The notes: a model not told the origin generated them from the letters alone. DNA of 64,000 nucleotides from Paenibacillus sp. FSL H8-0048 (GCF_038002825.1 NZ_JBBODF010000001.1:2294001-2358000), one strand, 5' to 3'. Positions 48,544 to 58,078 are shown, numbered from the stretch's first letter. Program-made: numbers and translations.

Positions 48544-49203
48544 TCAGTGAATCTTTGTTAATATTCCATTCACCAGACTATACACCCCGCCGCCCTCTAT
48601 CTCTTCGGGCTGTCCATTCAGCAGGTAGATGCCGGTCTCTTCGTCAATGCCGTAATTCGGCAGCTCGCCGAGGGTACGGACCGCTGTCCGTAAATGTTCT
48701 TCCTCATCCCACTGGGTGAAATGAACGGATAGCAGCAGTTCAGGAATCAGATTGAGGCCCTTGCGGTGTTTGAATTGTCTGCTTTCATTGTCCTTGGCGG
48801 AAATTACACAGCGCTCCGGGCTAATCAAGGCTCCTGCCGAGAATCCCGCAACCGGTATTCCCGACTCATAACGCTGCCGGATCACCTCACCGATAGCGGT
48901 ATCCACAATGAGATCAGCATACAGATCCGTATCCCCGCCCCCGATGACGATCCCGCCGCAAGTCTGGAGGCTCTCTATAGCAGTCTTCACCTCAGTGGAC
49001 TTCAGCGGCAAATAACAGAATTCAGCTATACCCACGTCCGCCAGCGGCTGCATGCAAGCAGCCATATAGTCCGGCCAGTCTTCCCCTTCTTCAAATAACA
49101 CAGCGACAGGCTCTGCGGCTGCTGCCATCGTGCTTACGAACCTCCGTGCCAGTCCACGGGTAAACGGCGGACCGCCGCCGTTCAGAAATAAATGCTTGTC
49201 CAT
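48544..49203 (-). CDS. Peptidase E / S51 family, type 1 glutamine amidotransferase-like
   Basis: A 219-residue serine peptidase of family S51 (dipeptidase E type, which cleaves Asp-X dipeptides; cyanophycinase relatives also fit). The nucleophile Ser lies in the elbow GFSAGALIS. The GGIVIGGGDTDLYADL block and the later LLLSVHFTQWDEEEHL are family-like. I use ATG 49203 after AAGGTGAT; 11 extra codons upstream lack a ribosome site. Cytoplasmic, no signal peptide. Single gene with its own terminator. Confidence 0.88.
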   Translation of the reverse strand: MDKHLFLNGGGPPFTRGLARRFVSTMAAAAEPVAVLFEEGEDWPDYMAACMQPLADVGIAEFCYLPLKSTEVKTAIESLQTCGGIVIGGGDTDLYADLIVDTAIGEVIRQRYESGIPVAGFSAGALISPERCVISAKDNESRQFKHRKGLNLIPELLLSVHFTQWDEEEHLRTAVRTLGELPNYGIDEETGIYLLNGQPEEIEGGGVYSLVNGILTKIH

Positions 49204-49308
49204 GACATCACCTTCAGTATTCAAGATATCCTGCATCTAACCTCATCCATCTTATAGAAAAGCGCAGGCTCCCGCAATACGCTTCCTCACCCGTTCACCT
49301 TAATCCCA

Positions 49309-51489
49309 TTATCCCTGAAAAGAAATCATCGACTGCTTCAGCTGCTCTGCCAGCTCCTCCAGCCTGTGCGACAGGGCGACCAGCTCCCTGCTGACCGTAA
49401 ATTGCTGTGAGGACATAGACGCTACCTCTTCCGTAGAGGCGCTGGTCTGCTGCACTACCGAGATCACACTCGCCATGGATTGTCCCAGCTGCTGCTGGTA
49501 TTCGGCCAGCTCGGAGACTGCCGCCGAGGATTGGTTCAGAACTCCGCTGAACACCTCCATCTCGGCCCTTACACTCCCGAAGATGAGTGAGGATTCCCGG
49601 ACCAAGGCCAGCTGGCTGTCAAACATCGGCGCAGCCTCATTCACAACCTTGACCGTATTCTCGATATGGCCGCTGATCTCCCCGGTAATCCGGGAGACGG
49701 AGGCAATCGACTCGCTCGATTGTTTGGCCAGCCCTCTGATCTCATTGGCAATAACAATGAAGCCTCTTCCGGCAGCACCGGCGCGCACGGCTTCAATCGA
49801 TGCGTTCAGCGCCAGAATATTCGTCTGCTTATTCATCGCAATCATCGGGGAGAGGATGCTGCGGATCAGCACCGTGCTATCCCGCAGCATGGCTGAATTC
49901 TCCTGAATCAGATCCATCAGCTTCAGCACCCCCTCACTCTGCGCTACCAGCTTCTTCATCCGCTCCGCTCCCTGGTCGCTGACCTCCATAACCTTCCCTG
50001 CGGATGCTGCCATAACTGCATTGTTCTCTGCTACTTCGCTAGTCTTGCCGCCCATCAGCTCTACCTTGGCATTGCTGCTCTCGGCCTCGGCTGCCAGACT
50101 GGCGGCTCCCCCGGCGATTTCGCCGGTAGCCGTTGCGACCTCACTGGCCTGGCCGCTAATCGCACCGGATGCGGCAACGAGCTGCTCCGAGGTCGCTAAT
50201 ACCTCTGCAGCCGAGCTGCTGCTCTGCCCGGCCAGCCGGGAGATCTGCTCCATCATACGGTTGAAGCTGTAGCCCAGCCGCCCGATCTCATCCTGGCCCT
50301 TGAAGCTGGTCCGTACCTGCAGATTGCCCCGCTCGCCCTCTTCCATCAGTCGGGCCAGCTTGCCGAGCGGACGGCCGATCAGCCGCACCAAGACATAGCC
50401 GATGACCAGACCAATTAGAGCGGCAGCCAAGACTACCAGCAAGGTAATATAGAGCAGCCGGTCGGCCGATCGGGTGAAATCACTCACCGGAGCGTACCCC
50501 ATCAGCGTCCAGTCCGCCGTACTCAGCGGCTGGTAGACTACAAGCTGCGGGCTTCCTTGCTCATCCCCGGCCGTGAAGGACCGCTTCCCGTCCTCCCCCT
50601 GGCGTGCTCCGGCCGGCTCTTGTCCCTCACTCTCCCGCTTCCCGGTCAGATCCGGCTCCTCACTCTTCCCCGCCGCAGGCAGCTTCTGCTCCTCCTTCTT
50701 TTGCACTCCGGTCTGCTCCCCGGCCTTCAACTCTCCGGTATGTATGTAAGAAGCCTGCCCGAGCAGTGCATCGTCAGCACTGTAGGCAACCCGGCCCGTA
50801 GAATCAAGGATGCGGATCTCCCCACCCAGCCCGATATGCAGATTGGACAGCACATCCGTCAGCGCCTGGCCCTTCACCTCAATCAGCATGTAGTACTCTG
50901 ACGCCGGATTCTGAATATTCCGCAGCAGACGGCCCATCGTCATAGCGGACTGGCTGTAGGCATCGAAGAAGCCTTTAGCCCGGACGGGGAACCAGACGGG
51001 ATTGCCTTTAGCGTTATCGATCTCCTTCATCCGTGCAAGGATGCCCTCATCACTGCGCACACCGCTAATCCCCGTCGATTTGTAGGATTCGGCGTCCACC
51101 ATGCTTCTTGCGACCAGCCGGACACCCAGCAGCCGCTCATCCGATCCTCTCACGGAGTCCAGCTTGCGGCGTATCCGGTCCTCTGCGGCCGCCCGCGCAA
51201 CCGTACCGGCGGTTGGAAGATTAACCGTCTCCATGTCAGCCTTTAGCGCCGGATCTACAGCGAATTGCCTGGAGAGCGCTTCATATTCAGCGAACAGGAA
51301 ATCCAGCTTGTCCGCCGCCTGGACAATGGACTGTGAGGAGGCAGCTGCCACCTCATCGGTAATGATCCCTTTTGCCGCATAATAGGAGGTTAAGCCCAGG
51401 ACTGAGGACAACAGGACAATAGTACAGAACAGAATTACGAATAACTTGACGCCAACCGAGCTGAAATTAATGAATCGCCGCTGCCGCAT
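49309..51489 (-). CDS. Methyl-accepting chemotaxis protein
   Basis: A 726-residue chemoreceptor. First membrane segment about 14-36, large extracellular Cache-type sensor (about 40-350), second membrane segment about 352-374, HAMP (about 375-430, LIGRPLGKLARLMEEG), then the signalling coiled coil with the hairpin tip NILALNASIEAVRAGAAGRG. The sensor contains a charged low-complexity insert (about 265-315; Lys/Glu/Gly-rich). ATG start behind AAGGGGAG. It lies next to the mdx importer; a role in sugar taxis is only suggested by position. Confidence 0.93.
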   Translation of the reverse strand: MRQRRFINFSSVGVKLFVILFCTIVLLSSVLGLTSYYAAKGIITDEVAAASSQSIVQAADKLDFLFAEYEALSRQFAVDPALKADMETVNLPTAGTVARAAAEDRIRRKLDSVRGSDERLLGVRLVARSMVDAESYKSTGISGVRSDEGILARMKEIDNAKGNPVWFPVRAKGFFDAYSQSAMTMGRLLRNIQNPASEYYMLIEVKGQALTDVLSNLHIGLGGEIRILDSTGRVAYSADDALLGQASYIHTGELKAGEQTGVQKKEEQKLPAAGKSEEPDLTGKRESEGQEPAGARQGEDGKRSFTAGDEQGSPQLVVYQPLSTADWTLMGYAPVSDFTRSADRLLYITLLVVLAAALIGLVIGYVLVRLIGRPLGKLARLMEEGERGNLQVRTSFKGQDEIGRLGYSFNRMMEQISRLAGQSSSSAAEVLATSEQLVAASGAISGQASEVATATGEIAGGAASLAAEAESSNAKVELMGGKTSEVAENNAVMAASAGKVMEVSDQGAERMKKLVAQSEGVLKLMDLIQENSAMLRDSTVLIRSILSPMIAMNKQTNILALNASIEAVRAGAAGRGFIVIANEIRGLAKQSSESIASVSRITGEISGHIENTVKVVNEAAPMFDSQLALVRESSLIFGSVRAEMEVFSGVLNQSSAAVSELAEYQQQLGQSMASVISVVQQTSASTEEVASMSSQQFTVSRELVALSHRLEELAEQLKQSMISFQG

Positions 51490-51536
51490 TACATTCTCCC
51501 CTTATCATCCAGATCACGATTTCTCCACAAAAGAAA

Positions 51537-51571
51537 GGTGCAGCCCCTCAGAACTGCTTCAAGGCCGCACC
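51537..51571 (-). terminator. Terminator of the mdx operon
   Basis: Minus-strand arms GGTGCGGCC and GGCTGCACC (one mismatch) followed by TTTCTTTT, 36 bases past mdxG. Confidence 0.78.
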
Positions 51572-51606
51572 CGTTATTCGTACATACATTGTTTAATTAC
51601 TATTTC

Positions 51607-52455
51607 CTATCCCTTGCTTGCTCCCGCAGTCAGCCCGTCAACCAGCAGGCGCTGCAGGAAGCCGAACAGAATCATAATCGGTACAGAGATCAACACGGCA
51701 CCCGCCGCAAACAGCGTGAAGTTGGAATTCTGCATCGTATTGACCATATCCCACATCCCCACGGCAACCGTCCAGTTCTCCTTGGTCCGCAGAATCAGCT
51801 TGGCGAAGATGAAATCCACCCACGGGCCGACAAACAGGGTCAGCGCTATATAGGTGATCATTGGACGGGACAACGGCAGGATAATCCGGGTGAAAATCCC
51901 GAAGTTGCTCGCCCCGTCAATCCGTGCGGCTTCATCCAGCGAACGCGGAATCGTGTCCAGGAAGCCCTTGGCAATCAGCGTTCCACCAAGCGGCGCTCCG
52001 GCCGCATAGACGATAATCAGCGCCAGATGGGTATCCAGCAGATTGAACTCCTTCAGCAGCAGATAGATGGCAATCATGCTCATGAAGCCAGGGAACATCC
52101 CGAGAATCAGCAGTGTGGACATGGTAGTCTTACGGCTTTTGAACCGGAACCGGGATAAGGCATAGCTGGTCAACAGCGTCAGCACGACCCCGATCAGCAT
52201 CGAGAACACCGCAATCTTAAGCGTATTCCCATACCAGGTTCCAAACATATAGACCGGTGAGGTGAACAGCTCCTTATAGTGGGCGAGAGTGAATGTCTCA
52301 GGAATCAGCGTCTTGCTGTACAGGGATTTACCCGGACGGAACGATGCAAGCAGAATCCAGAGTGCCGGATAGATTGCAGCGACCGCCAGGGCAACGAGAA
52401 CAATATAGCTTAAGCAGAGGCGAATAAAGTTCGCAGCTTTGCGTCCGATAATCAT
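51607..52455 (-). CDS. mdxG: Maltodextrin ABC transporter permease MdxG/MalG
   Basis: A 282-residue inner-membrane permease with six hydrophobic segments and the ABC-importer EAA loop (LDEAARIDGASNFGIFTRIILPLSRP), which contacts the ATPase. It resembles MdxG/MalG of maltodextrin importers. Its ATG overlaps the mdxF stop by four bases (ATGA), so the two permeases are translated in step. A terminator closes the operon. Confidence 0.93.
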   Translation of the reverse strand: MIIGRKAANFIRLCLSYIVLVALAVAAIYPALWILLASFRPGKSLYSKTLIPETFTLAHYKELFTSPVYMFGTWYGNTLKIAVFSMLIGVVLTLLTSYALSRFRFKSRKTTMSTLLILGMFPGFMSMIAIYLLLKEFNLLDTHLALIIVYAAGAPLGGTLIAKGFLDTIPRSLDEAARIDGASNFGIFTRIILPLSRPMITYIALTLFVGPWVDFIFAKLILRTKENWTVAVGMWDMVNTMQNSNFTLFAAGAVLISVPIMILFGFLQRLLVDGLTAGASKG

Positions 52456-53765
52456 TGAATCATATCCTCCTCTTGGAACGATTTGGTCCGGCGGTAATTG
52501 TACAGGGAGAACCCGGCAACAATGATGAACAAGATGATGCCGATTGCAGACGCCATATTATTCTTGTTCTGATCCAGCGTCAGCTTATACAGCCAGGTAA
52601 CGAGCAGATCCGTTGAACCCGCATACTGGTAGTTCCCGTTCACCGGGTTCCCTCCCGTCAGCAGGAAGATCGCATTGAAGTTGTTGATGTTACCGGCGAA
52701 CTGCATAATCAGTGTAGGCGCGGTAGAGAACAGAATCATCGGCAGGGTGACGATGCGGAATTTCTGATAATTGGTCGCACCGTCCACCTCAGCCGCCTCA
52801 TACATATCGCGCGGAATGGTAGTCAGCACTCCCATAATCAGCAGCATGGATACCGGGATACCCACCCACATATTCACGACAATAACTGTCACTTTAGCCC
52901 AGAACGGATCAGTCAGCCATGGCAATCCATTCAGTCCGAAAAAGCCGAGGTACTGGTTGATCGGGCCGAACTGCCCGTTGAACAAGTTGCGCATCAAGAG
53001 GAGCGAGATCATCTGCGGAATGGCATAAGGGATGATCAGGAGCATTCTCCACATGCCCTTGAAGCGGATACCTTTTTGGTTAATCAGCAGGGCAACCAGC
53101 ATCCCGCCGAAATAAGTAGTTACAGTCGAAAGAACCGCCCAGATAATCGTCCAGGTAAGTACACCGTAAAAGGTATGGCTCCATGATTTCAGCACCAGCA
53201 GATTGCGGAAGGTCTCGAATCCAACCCAGTCTACAAGCTTGGCCGGAGGAATGTGGTTCGGTGCAGCATAGTTGGTAAAGGCCAGCATGATCATAAAGAT
53301 GATCGGCATAATGGTGAAGAACAGAATCCCAAGTCCCGGGAGCAGCAGGAAGCTCTGGGCGAATTTATAATCCAGAATATAACGTACGGATTGTTTAAAT
53401 GTATGCGATGGACGCCCGTTTTCGCGTTCTGCTCCGATTTTATAGGCATCCCTAATATTCATGTACCAGACAATCAGGAATAACACAAAGAACAGCAGGG
53501 TAATCAGACTTTCAATCAGAATGACGATGGAATGGTCCCCGGGAACCATTTTGGCAATCCCCTTGACCTTTTCCAGACGGCTTGGCGACTCCCCGAGTGT
53601 GGTGATCCCCCAGAAGGCTCTTCCCAGATTGCTAATGAAATAGATAAGTGCCACAGCTTCTACAGCTATGAACATAAGCCCTTTGATGAATTGGCGGTTA
53701 TATATTTGCCCGAGTCCCATAAAAATGGCCGACAGTATTCCAGCTCTCGCTTTGTGTCGCTGCAT
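52452..53765 (-). CDS. mdxF: Maltodextrin ABC transporter permease MdxF/MalF
   Basis: A 437-residue permease, the size of MdxF. An N-terminal extension with two or three hydrophobic segments (KARAGILSAIFMGLGQIYNRQ) precedes the six-segment permease core. The EAA loop is YEAAEVDGATNYQKFRIVTLPMI. The extension, including the GLGQIYNRQFIKG motif, is shared by Bacillus MdxF. ATG start behind GGAAGGG. A hairpin separates it from mdxE. No ATPase gene is present in the window; MsmX-type shared ATPases usually serve such importers. Confidence 0.94.
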   Translation of the reverse strand: MQRHKARAGILSAIFMGLGQIYNRQFIKGLMFIAVEAVALIYFISNLGRAFWGITTLGESPSRLEKVKGIAKMVPGDHSIVILIESLITLLFFVLFLIVWYMNIRDAYKIGAERENGRPSHTFKQSVRYILDYKFAQSFLLLPGLGILFFTIMPIIFMIMLAFTNYAAPNHIPPAKLVDWVGFETFRNLLVLKSWSHTFYGVLTWTIIWAVLSTVTTYFGGMLVALLINQKGIRFKGMWRMLLIIPYAIPQMISLLLMRNLFNGQFGPINQYLGFFGLNGLPWLTDPFWAKVTVIVVNMWVGIPVSMLLIMGVLTTIPRDMYEAAEVDGATNYQKFRIVTLPMILFSTAPTLIMQFAGNINNFNAIFLLTGGNPVNGNYQYAGSTDLLVTWLYKLTLDQNKNNMASAIGIILFIIVAGFSLYNYRRTKSFQEEDMIQ

Positions 53766-53805
53766 TTCCCTTCCGTTCTCCTCTCCGTGCGGAATTCAAG
53801 GAAAC

Positions 53806-53832
53806 TGCCCGCCGCAGACTATGCGGCGGGCA
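53806..53832 (-). promoter_or_regulatory. Intercistronic hairpin between mdxE and mdxF
   Basis: Perfect arms TGCCCGCCGC and GCGGCGGGCA around a 7-base loop with no T run. The position is typical of hairpins that stabilise or partly terminate the message so that the binding protein is made in excess over the permeases. Confidence 0.7.
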
Positions 53833-53866
53833 ACTCTAATTCCACGGTAAGCTGATGGTTGTGTAG

Positions 53867-55201
53867 TTACTGGGCAGAAGCCCCGTTGTTCAAGTCTTTA
53901 ATCTGCTCTACAGCTTTGTCCATGGCTGCCTTCGGATCGGTATTGTTATCCCAGATGGCCGGAAGTGCTGCATTCACCGGGCTCCAGACGTTCCCCATTT
54001 CAGGAATCGAAGGCATTGGCTGGGAGTTCTTGGCCTGCTCAGCAAAAGCGGATACGAACTCGTCACCCGTAATCTGCGGATCTTTCAGCGCTTCGAGATT
54101 CGTCGGTACGGAGCCGACCAGCTTGTTAAGTGTCAGCTGCGAATCTTTGCCGGAAGCAAAGTGTGCATAGAGCTTAGCCGCATTCGGATATTGCGTGTAG
54201 GCGTTGACGGTAAAGATTTTGATCCCGGAGAAGGTAATGGCAGTTTTGCCGTCAATGGTAGGAACCGGGGCGATTCCCAGCTTGTCGCCCAGCGCTTCTT
54301 TATATCCGGCAAGCTCCCAAGGTCCTGTGATATCCATAGCTACATCCCCGCTGTTGAACAGACTGCGCTTGATATCCGGGTTAATGTCACCGCTCTTGAT
54401 CGGCAAGACTTCCTTCAGCTTGGCAAATTCAGTCAGACCTTTGATTGCACCTTCATTATTGAGGCCGATGTCGTCCTTGTCGGTACCGTCTTTGCCGAAC
54501 AGGTAGCCGCCGGTAGTGGCGATGAACGGATAGTTGAAGTACATGTTGCCCACTTCCCACATAATGCCGTACCGGTTTTTGGCTTTATCGGTGAACGTTT
54601 TGCTGAAGGCAATAACGTCATCGAAGGATTTCGGAGCTTCTTTGACCAGAGACTTGTTATAGAACAACGCATAGGTCTCTGCCGCTCTAGGATAGCCGTA
54701 CAGCTCGCCGTCATAGGAAGAACCTACGATGGAAGCCTCCGTGTTCTCCGCCTTGGTCTGTTCTGCAAAAATATCGTTTGGAAGCAGCAGGCTCGCGCTG
54801 GCCGCCTTGCCGAGATTATCATGAGGAATGACGATGACGTCCGCAGCCAGACCGGAAGGACCATCCTGGGTAAGCTTGCCGACTTGATCCGGCGGGGCTA
54901 CCTCTTCGATTTTGACCGGAACATTATACTTGGCAGTGAACTGCTTCGCGACTTCTTCGGCGAACTGTCTTTCTTCCTTACTCTCCCAGATCACTAGGGA
55001 AGCGCCTTCTTCAGGGACGATCTCACCCGCTGCCGGAGCGTTGTCGCTGCCAGCCCCTGCATTATCTGTAGCTGCCGCACTTTCCGCAGGCGCATTAGTC
55101 GCCGCTGCATTTCCCCCGGTATTGTTGTTTGAGCCGCACGCCGTAATTGAGATTGCCATCGAGCACGCTGCGGTGAGAACCATAAGTTTTTTGAGATCCA
55201 T
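53867..55201 (-). CDS. mdxE: Maltodextrin-binding lipoprotein MdxE/MalE
   Basis: A 444-residue extracytoplasmic solute-binding protein. Signal peptide MDLKKLMVLTAACSMAISI ends in the lipobox ITAC-GS, so it is lipid-anchored. A low-complexity Asn/Ala-rich linker (about 25-55) precedes the binding fold, which has LVIWESKEERQFAEEVAKQF, FNSGDVAMDITGPWELAGYK and PMPSIPEMGNVWSPVNAAL, as in maltose/maltodextrin-binding proteins. I use ATG 55201, nine bases after GGAGGGG; 20 codons upstream have no ribosome site. First gene of mdxEFG. Confidence 0.93.
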   Translation of the reverse strand: MDLKKLMVLTAACSMAISITACGSNNNTGGNAAATNAPAESAAATDNAGAGSDNAPAAGEIVPEEGASLVIWESKEERQFAEEVAKQFTAKYNVPVKIEEVAPPDQVGKLTQDGPSGLAADVIVIPHDNLGKAASASLLLPNDIFAEQTKAENTEASIVGSSYDGELYGYPRAAETYALFYNKSLVKEAPKSFDDVIAFSKTFTDKAKNRYGIMWEVGNMYFNYPFIATTGGYLFGKDGTDKDDIGLNNEGAIKGLTEFAKLKEVLPIKSGDINPDIKRSLFNSGDVAMDITGPWELAGYKEALGDKLGIAPVPTIDGKTAITFSGIKIFTVNAYTQYPNAAKLYAHFASGKDSQLTLNKLVGSVPTNLEALKDPQITGDEFVSAFAEQAKNSQPMPSIPEMGNVWSPVNAALPAIWDNNTDPKAAMDKAVEQIKDLNNGASAQ

Positions 55202-55303
55202 TCCTTTTAACCCCTCCTGTGTGTGTATATCACTTGATTTGACGATGAATCTTCTTTCCACTTTACGCTGATGCTTCTTTCGATTGTACGATGACGCTCC
55301 CTA

Positions 55304-55315
55304 GTTTGCGCAAAC
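55304..55315. promoter_or_regulatory. LacI-family-like operator in the mdxE leader
   Basis: Perfect palindrome GTTTGCGCAAAC, about 90 bases downstream of the likely transcription start and 100 before the gene. The shape fits MalR/LacI-family operators and would act as a roadblock. Confidence 0.55.
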
Positions 55316-55408
55316 GATTTCAGAGGATTCAAAAAAAATTCTGCTTTCTTCCTGTGCCTCTTCCGAATACGTTATACCCGGTTTAGAAAGCGCTTCATTC
55401 CTGAATTC

Positions 55409-55450
55409 ATAATACATCAGCAGGCTTGTAGTTGTAAAAACGTTTGCACA
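55409..55450 (-). promoter_or_regulatory. Candidate mdxE promoter with cre/operator-like site
   Basis: Minus strand: -35 TTTACA (55433-55438), 18 bases, -10 TATTAT (55409-55414). The upstream TGCAAACGTTTT overlaps the -35 and resembles CcpA/MalR sites. The -35 is weak. Confidence 0.5.
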
Positions 55451-55682
55451 CTATAAAATCAATGAAATTCGGCTATTTAACGCGGAAATTGTTACTTTTA
55501 CTCTATATATCGCATGATTTCTTTAAATAACTTAAATATACTTCAATTTCAAAATTTGAATCTGCATTTTTTGTCGTATTTAGACGAATTTTGTTGTATA
55601 ATTGCTAAATATTATCAATTTACAGACTTTGGAAATCGGTTTCCCGTTGAGTTTTCTTTGTGCAACTGTTTGTACAAACCTC

Positions 55683-55809
55683 TTGAACCTCATTTTGTTC
55701 CATGCTATAATCCAAACCATCATGAAACACCTCATTCTTCACCAATCTAAAGGCACTGTCCCTTATCGGGTACAACCTCGGCGTAATCTGACCGGCGGTT
55801 GTGCCTTTT
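55683..55809 (+). ncRNA. Promoter-terminator unit: candidate small RNA or attenuated leader
   Basis: Strong promoter: TTGAAC (55683-55688), 17 bases, TATAAT (55706-55711). About 50 bases after the start is a terminator: arms GGTACAACC (55769-55777) and GGTTGTGCC (55797-55805) followed by TTTTT. A smaller hairpin TGTCCC/GGGTACA uses the same 5' arm and would compete with it. The transcript of about 90 bases has no ribosome site. It may be a small RNA, or a leader of the GH13 gene downstream, from which the MITE copy now separates it. Confidence 0.5.
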
Positions 55810-55837
55810 TGCCATGTGCAGAATCGGGTGCGTAATC

Positions 55838-56091
55838 TATATAAATTGAACTACTGGTTTTTATGTTTTGGGATTAGCCGTGACTCCAGAGAAGTTTTGG
55901 ACTTCCGGCCGCTGTTGTCCGCAGATTTCTTGATATACCGTTGATAACGGTTGAAATCCGCAGACTGCTGATGCTTACGATGCGAGCTTTCCTGCGTAAA
56001 GCTTTCAGGCGGTCGCTACCGCTCCTCCAGTTCCAAAATTCCCCTCCGCCACTTTTCCCTTAATTTAAATTTCTAAGTTCACTCTATATAG
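55838..56091. mobile_element. MITE-like element, copy 2
   Basis: 254 bp with the same left terminus as copy 1 (CTATATAAATTGAACTA) and a slightly diverged right terminus. It contains an extra stretch of about 43 bases (55967-56009) absent from copy 1 and related, inverted, to the tandem repeats at 18008-18121. It ends 26 bases before the GH13 start codon. The rest of 55202-56117 holds the mdxE control region and the promoter-terminator unit; I see no gene there. Confidence 0.75.
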
Positions 56092-56117
56092 CCAAACTAA
56101 ATCTAGGAGGAATTATT

Positions 56118-57866
56118 ATGTTATTAGAAGCCGTGTATCATCGTCCCCGTCTGAACTGGTCGTACGCCTACGATCACAACACCATCCACCTGCGGCTGCG
56201 GGCCAAGAAAGGCGATCTGACTGAGGTTTTCGCCTGGGCGGGCGATAAATATGCCTGGGACACCACCAAGGAATTAATCCCGATGACCCTGTTCACTTCC
56301 GATGCGATGTTCGATTACTGGGAATGCGAATCGGTGCCGCTCTACCGCAGGCTGAAATACGGCTTCCTGCTGCAGCAGGGCCAAGAGAGGATCTGGATGA
56401 CAGAGAGTGATTTCCAGAAGGAGCGTCCCGCGAATCCCAACCGGCTGTTTGAATTCCCCTACATAAGCCGCGGTGATGTCTTCACGCCTCCGGCTTGGGT
56501 CAAGGATGCGGTGTTTTATCAGATTTTCCCGGAACGGTTCGCTAACGGCAATCCTGACATAAGTCCTGATCATGTGGAGCCTTGGGGCGGAACCCCCCGG
56601 CCGGATAATTTCTTCGGCGGAGATCTGCAGGGTGTCATAGATCATCTTGACCATCTGACAGAGCTGGGCATTACGGGCATTTATTTCACACCAGTCTTCA
56701 CTGCCACCACCAATCACAAATATGACACCGAGGACTATATGCAGGTCGATCCGCATTTCGGTGATGTGGACACGCTGAAAAGATTGGTCGATGCTTGCCA
56801 TGAGCGCGGTATCCGTGTGCTGCTGGATGCGGTCTTCAACCATGCGGGCCGTACCTTCGCCCCGTTCGTGGATGTACTGGAGAAAGGCGAGGATTCGGAG
56901 TATAAGAACTGGTTCCATATCCGGGAATATCCGCTCCAGGTCGTGAACAACATTCCGACTTACGATGCCTTCGCCTTCGAGCCGCTGATGCCGAAGCTGA
57001 ACACGGAGCATCCTGAGGTGAAGGAATATTTGCTGAAGGTCGCAGAGTATTGGATTAAGGAGGTCGGCATCGACGGCTGGCGTCTGGATGTGGCCAACGA
57101 GGTGGATCACGAATTCTGGCGTGATTTCCGCAAAGTAGTGAAGCGCGCCAATCCTGAGGCTTACATTCTGGGCGAGATCTGGCATGAATCAGCCCCTTGG
57201 CTGGAAGGCGACAAATTCGATGCCGTAATGAACTACCCGTTCACCGATGCGGTGCTTGACTTCTTCGTCTACCGAACGCTGGATGCGAAAGGCTTCGCCC
57301 ATTCGATCGGCAGACAGCTGTCCCGCTATCCGCTCCAGGCCAGCGAGGTTGCCTTCAATCTGCTTGACAGCCACGATACTGCGCGTCTGCTGACTGTGGC
57401 AGAGGGAGATAAGAACGTTATGAAGCTGGCTGCGCTGTTCCAGTTCACCTTCATGGGCACGCCCTGCATTTACTACGGAGATGAGATCGGAATGGATGGC
57501 GGAGGCGACCCGGACTGCCGGAAATGCATGGAGTGGGACCCTGAGCGGCAGGACCGCGATTTGTTCAACTTTTACCGTAAGCTGATTGAGATCCGCAGCA
57601 GCCATCCGGCACTGCGTACCGGACGCTTCACCTTCCTTGAAGCCGGAGCCGGGGGCAGTAAGCTGGCATATGAGCGCAGTCTGGACGATGATCTGATCAT
57701 CGTGCTGATCAATACGGAGGAGACGGTGCAGACCTTCCGGCTGGACGTTCAGGAACGCAACTGGGAGAATCTGTGGACCGGCGAAGCGCTCCGCGCCGAA
57801 CGCGGCAAGCTGTCACTGCGGCTGCCGGCATACGGCTTCGCCGTGCTTCAGGCCAACTTGTCCTAG
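56118..57866 (+). CDS. GH13 neopullulanase / cyclomaltodextrinase / maltogenic amylase
   Basis: A 582-residue GH13 enzyme of the neopullulanase subfamily. An N-terminal CBM34-like domain (about 1-120) precedes the barrel. Catalytic residues are Asp324 (GWRLDVANE), Glu353 (ILGEIWHE) and Asp420 (LLDSHDTAR). The motif MPKLNTEHPEV before the nucleophile is typical of cyclodextrin- and maltodextrin-hydrolysing members. No signal peptide, so it acts in the cytoplasm on imported maltodextrins or cyclodextrins. ATG start behind AGGAGG. It is divergent from mdxEFG. Confidence 0.94.
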   Translation: MLLEAVYHRPRLNWSYAYDHNTIHLRLRAKKGDLTEVFAWAGDKYAWDTTKELIPMTLFTSDAMFDYWECESVPLYRRLKYGFLLQQGQERIWMTESDFQKERPANPNRLFEFPYISRGDVFTPPAWVKDAVFYQIFPERFANGNPDISPDHVEPWGGTPRPDNFFGGDLQGVIDHLDHLTELGITGIYFTPVFTATTNHKYDTEDYMQVDPHFGDVDTLKRLVDACHERGIRVLLDAVFNHAGRTFAPFVDVLEKGEDSEYKNWFHIREYPLQVVNNIPTYDAFAFEPLMPKLNTEHPEVKEYLLKVAEYWIKEVGIDGWRLDVANEVDHEFWRDFRKVVKRANPEAYILGEIWHESAPWLEGDKFDAVMNYPFTDAVLDFFVYRTLDAKGFAHSIGRQLSRYPLQASEVAFNLLDSHDTARLLTVAEGDKNVMKLAALFQFTFMGTPCIYYGDEIGMDGGGDPDCRKCMEWDPERQDRDLFNFYRKLIEIRSSHPALRTGRFTFLEAGAGGSKLAYERSLDDDLIIVLINTEETVQTFRLDVQERNWENLWTGEALRAERGKLSLRLPAYGFAVLQANLS

Positions 57867-58078
57867 GGTAACATCACAAGCATACCTTGCGAGACTATTT
57901 TAACCAGTAGCTTGTTAAGGTAATGCCGGGCCTCAGTTAGGGTACACGGCGAAATGTTACGCTTAATTGCAGTCTGTACACCCAAAACGTCCAATGATCC
58001 ACGCCTTAATCTTTGAAGTGCCACTTCAAATTGCTTTTGTAAATTGCCGGCAATGTTGAGTGAATTCGCTTTATACAC
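57863..58078 (-). CDS. Doubtful small ORF between convergent GH13 genes
   Basis: A 71-codon frame starting at GTG with no ribosome site, overlapping the end of the GH13 gene by four bases. Its composition (NLQKQFEVALQRLRRGSLDVLG) looks protein-like and helical, but I recognise no family. Most likely chance or a gene relic. The region 57867-58097 otherwise shows nothing. Confidence 0.2.
   Translation of the reverse strand: MYKANSLNIAGNLQKQFEVALQRLRRGSLDVLGVQTAIKRNISPCTLTEARHYLNKLLVKIVSQGMLVMLP

Noticed and set aside
55514..55835. Two overlapping short + strand frames (78 and 77 codons)
   Set aside because: No ribosome site, odd composition, and both cross the promoter at 55683-55711; the second also crosses the terminator.
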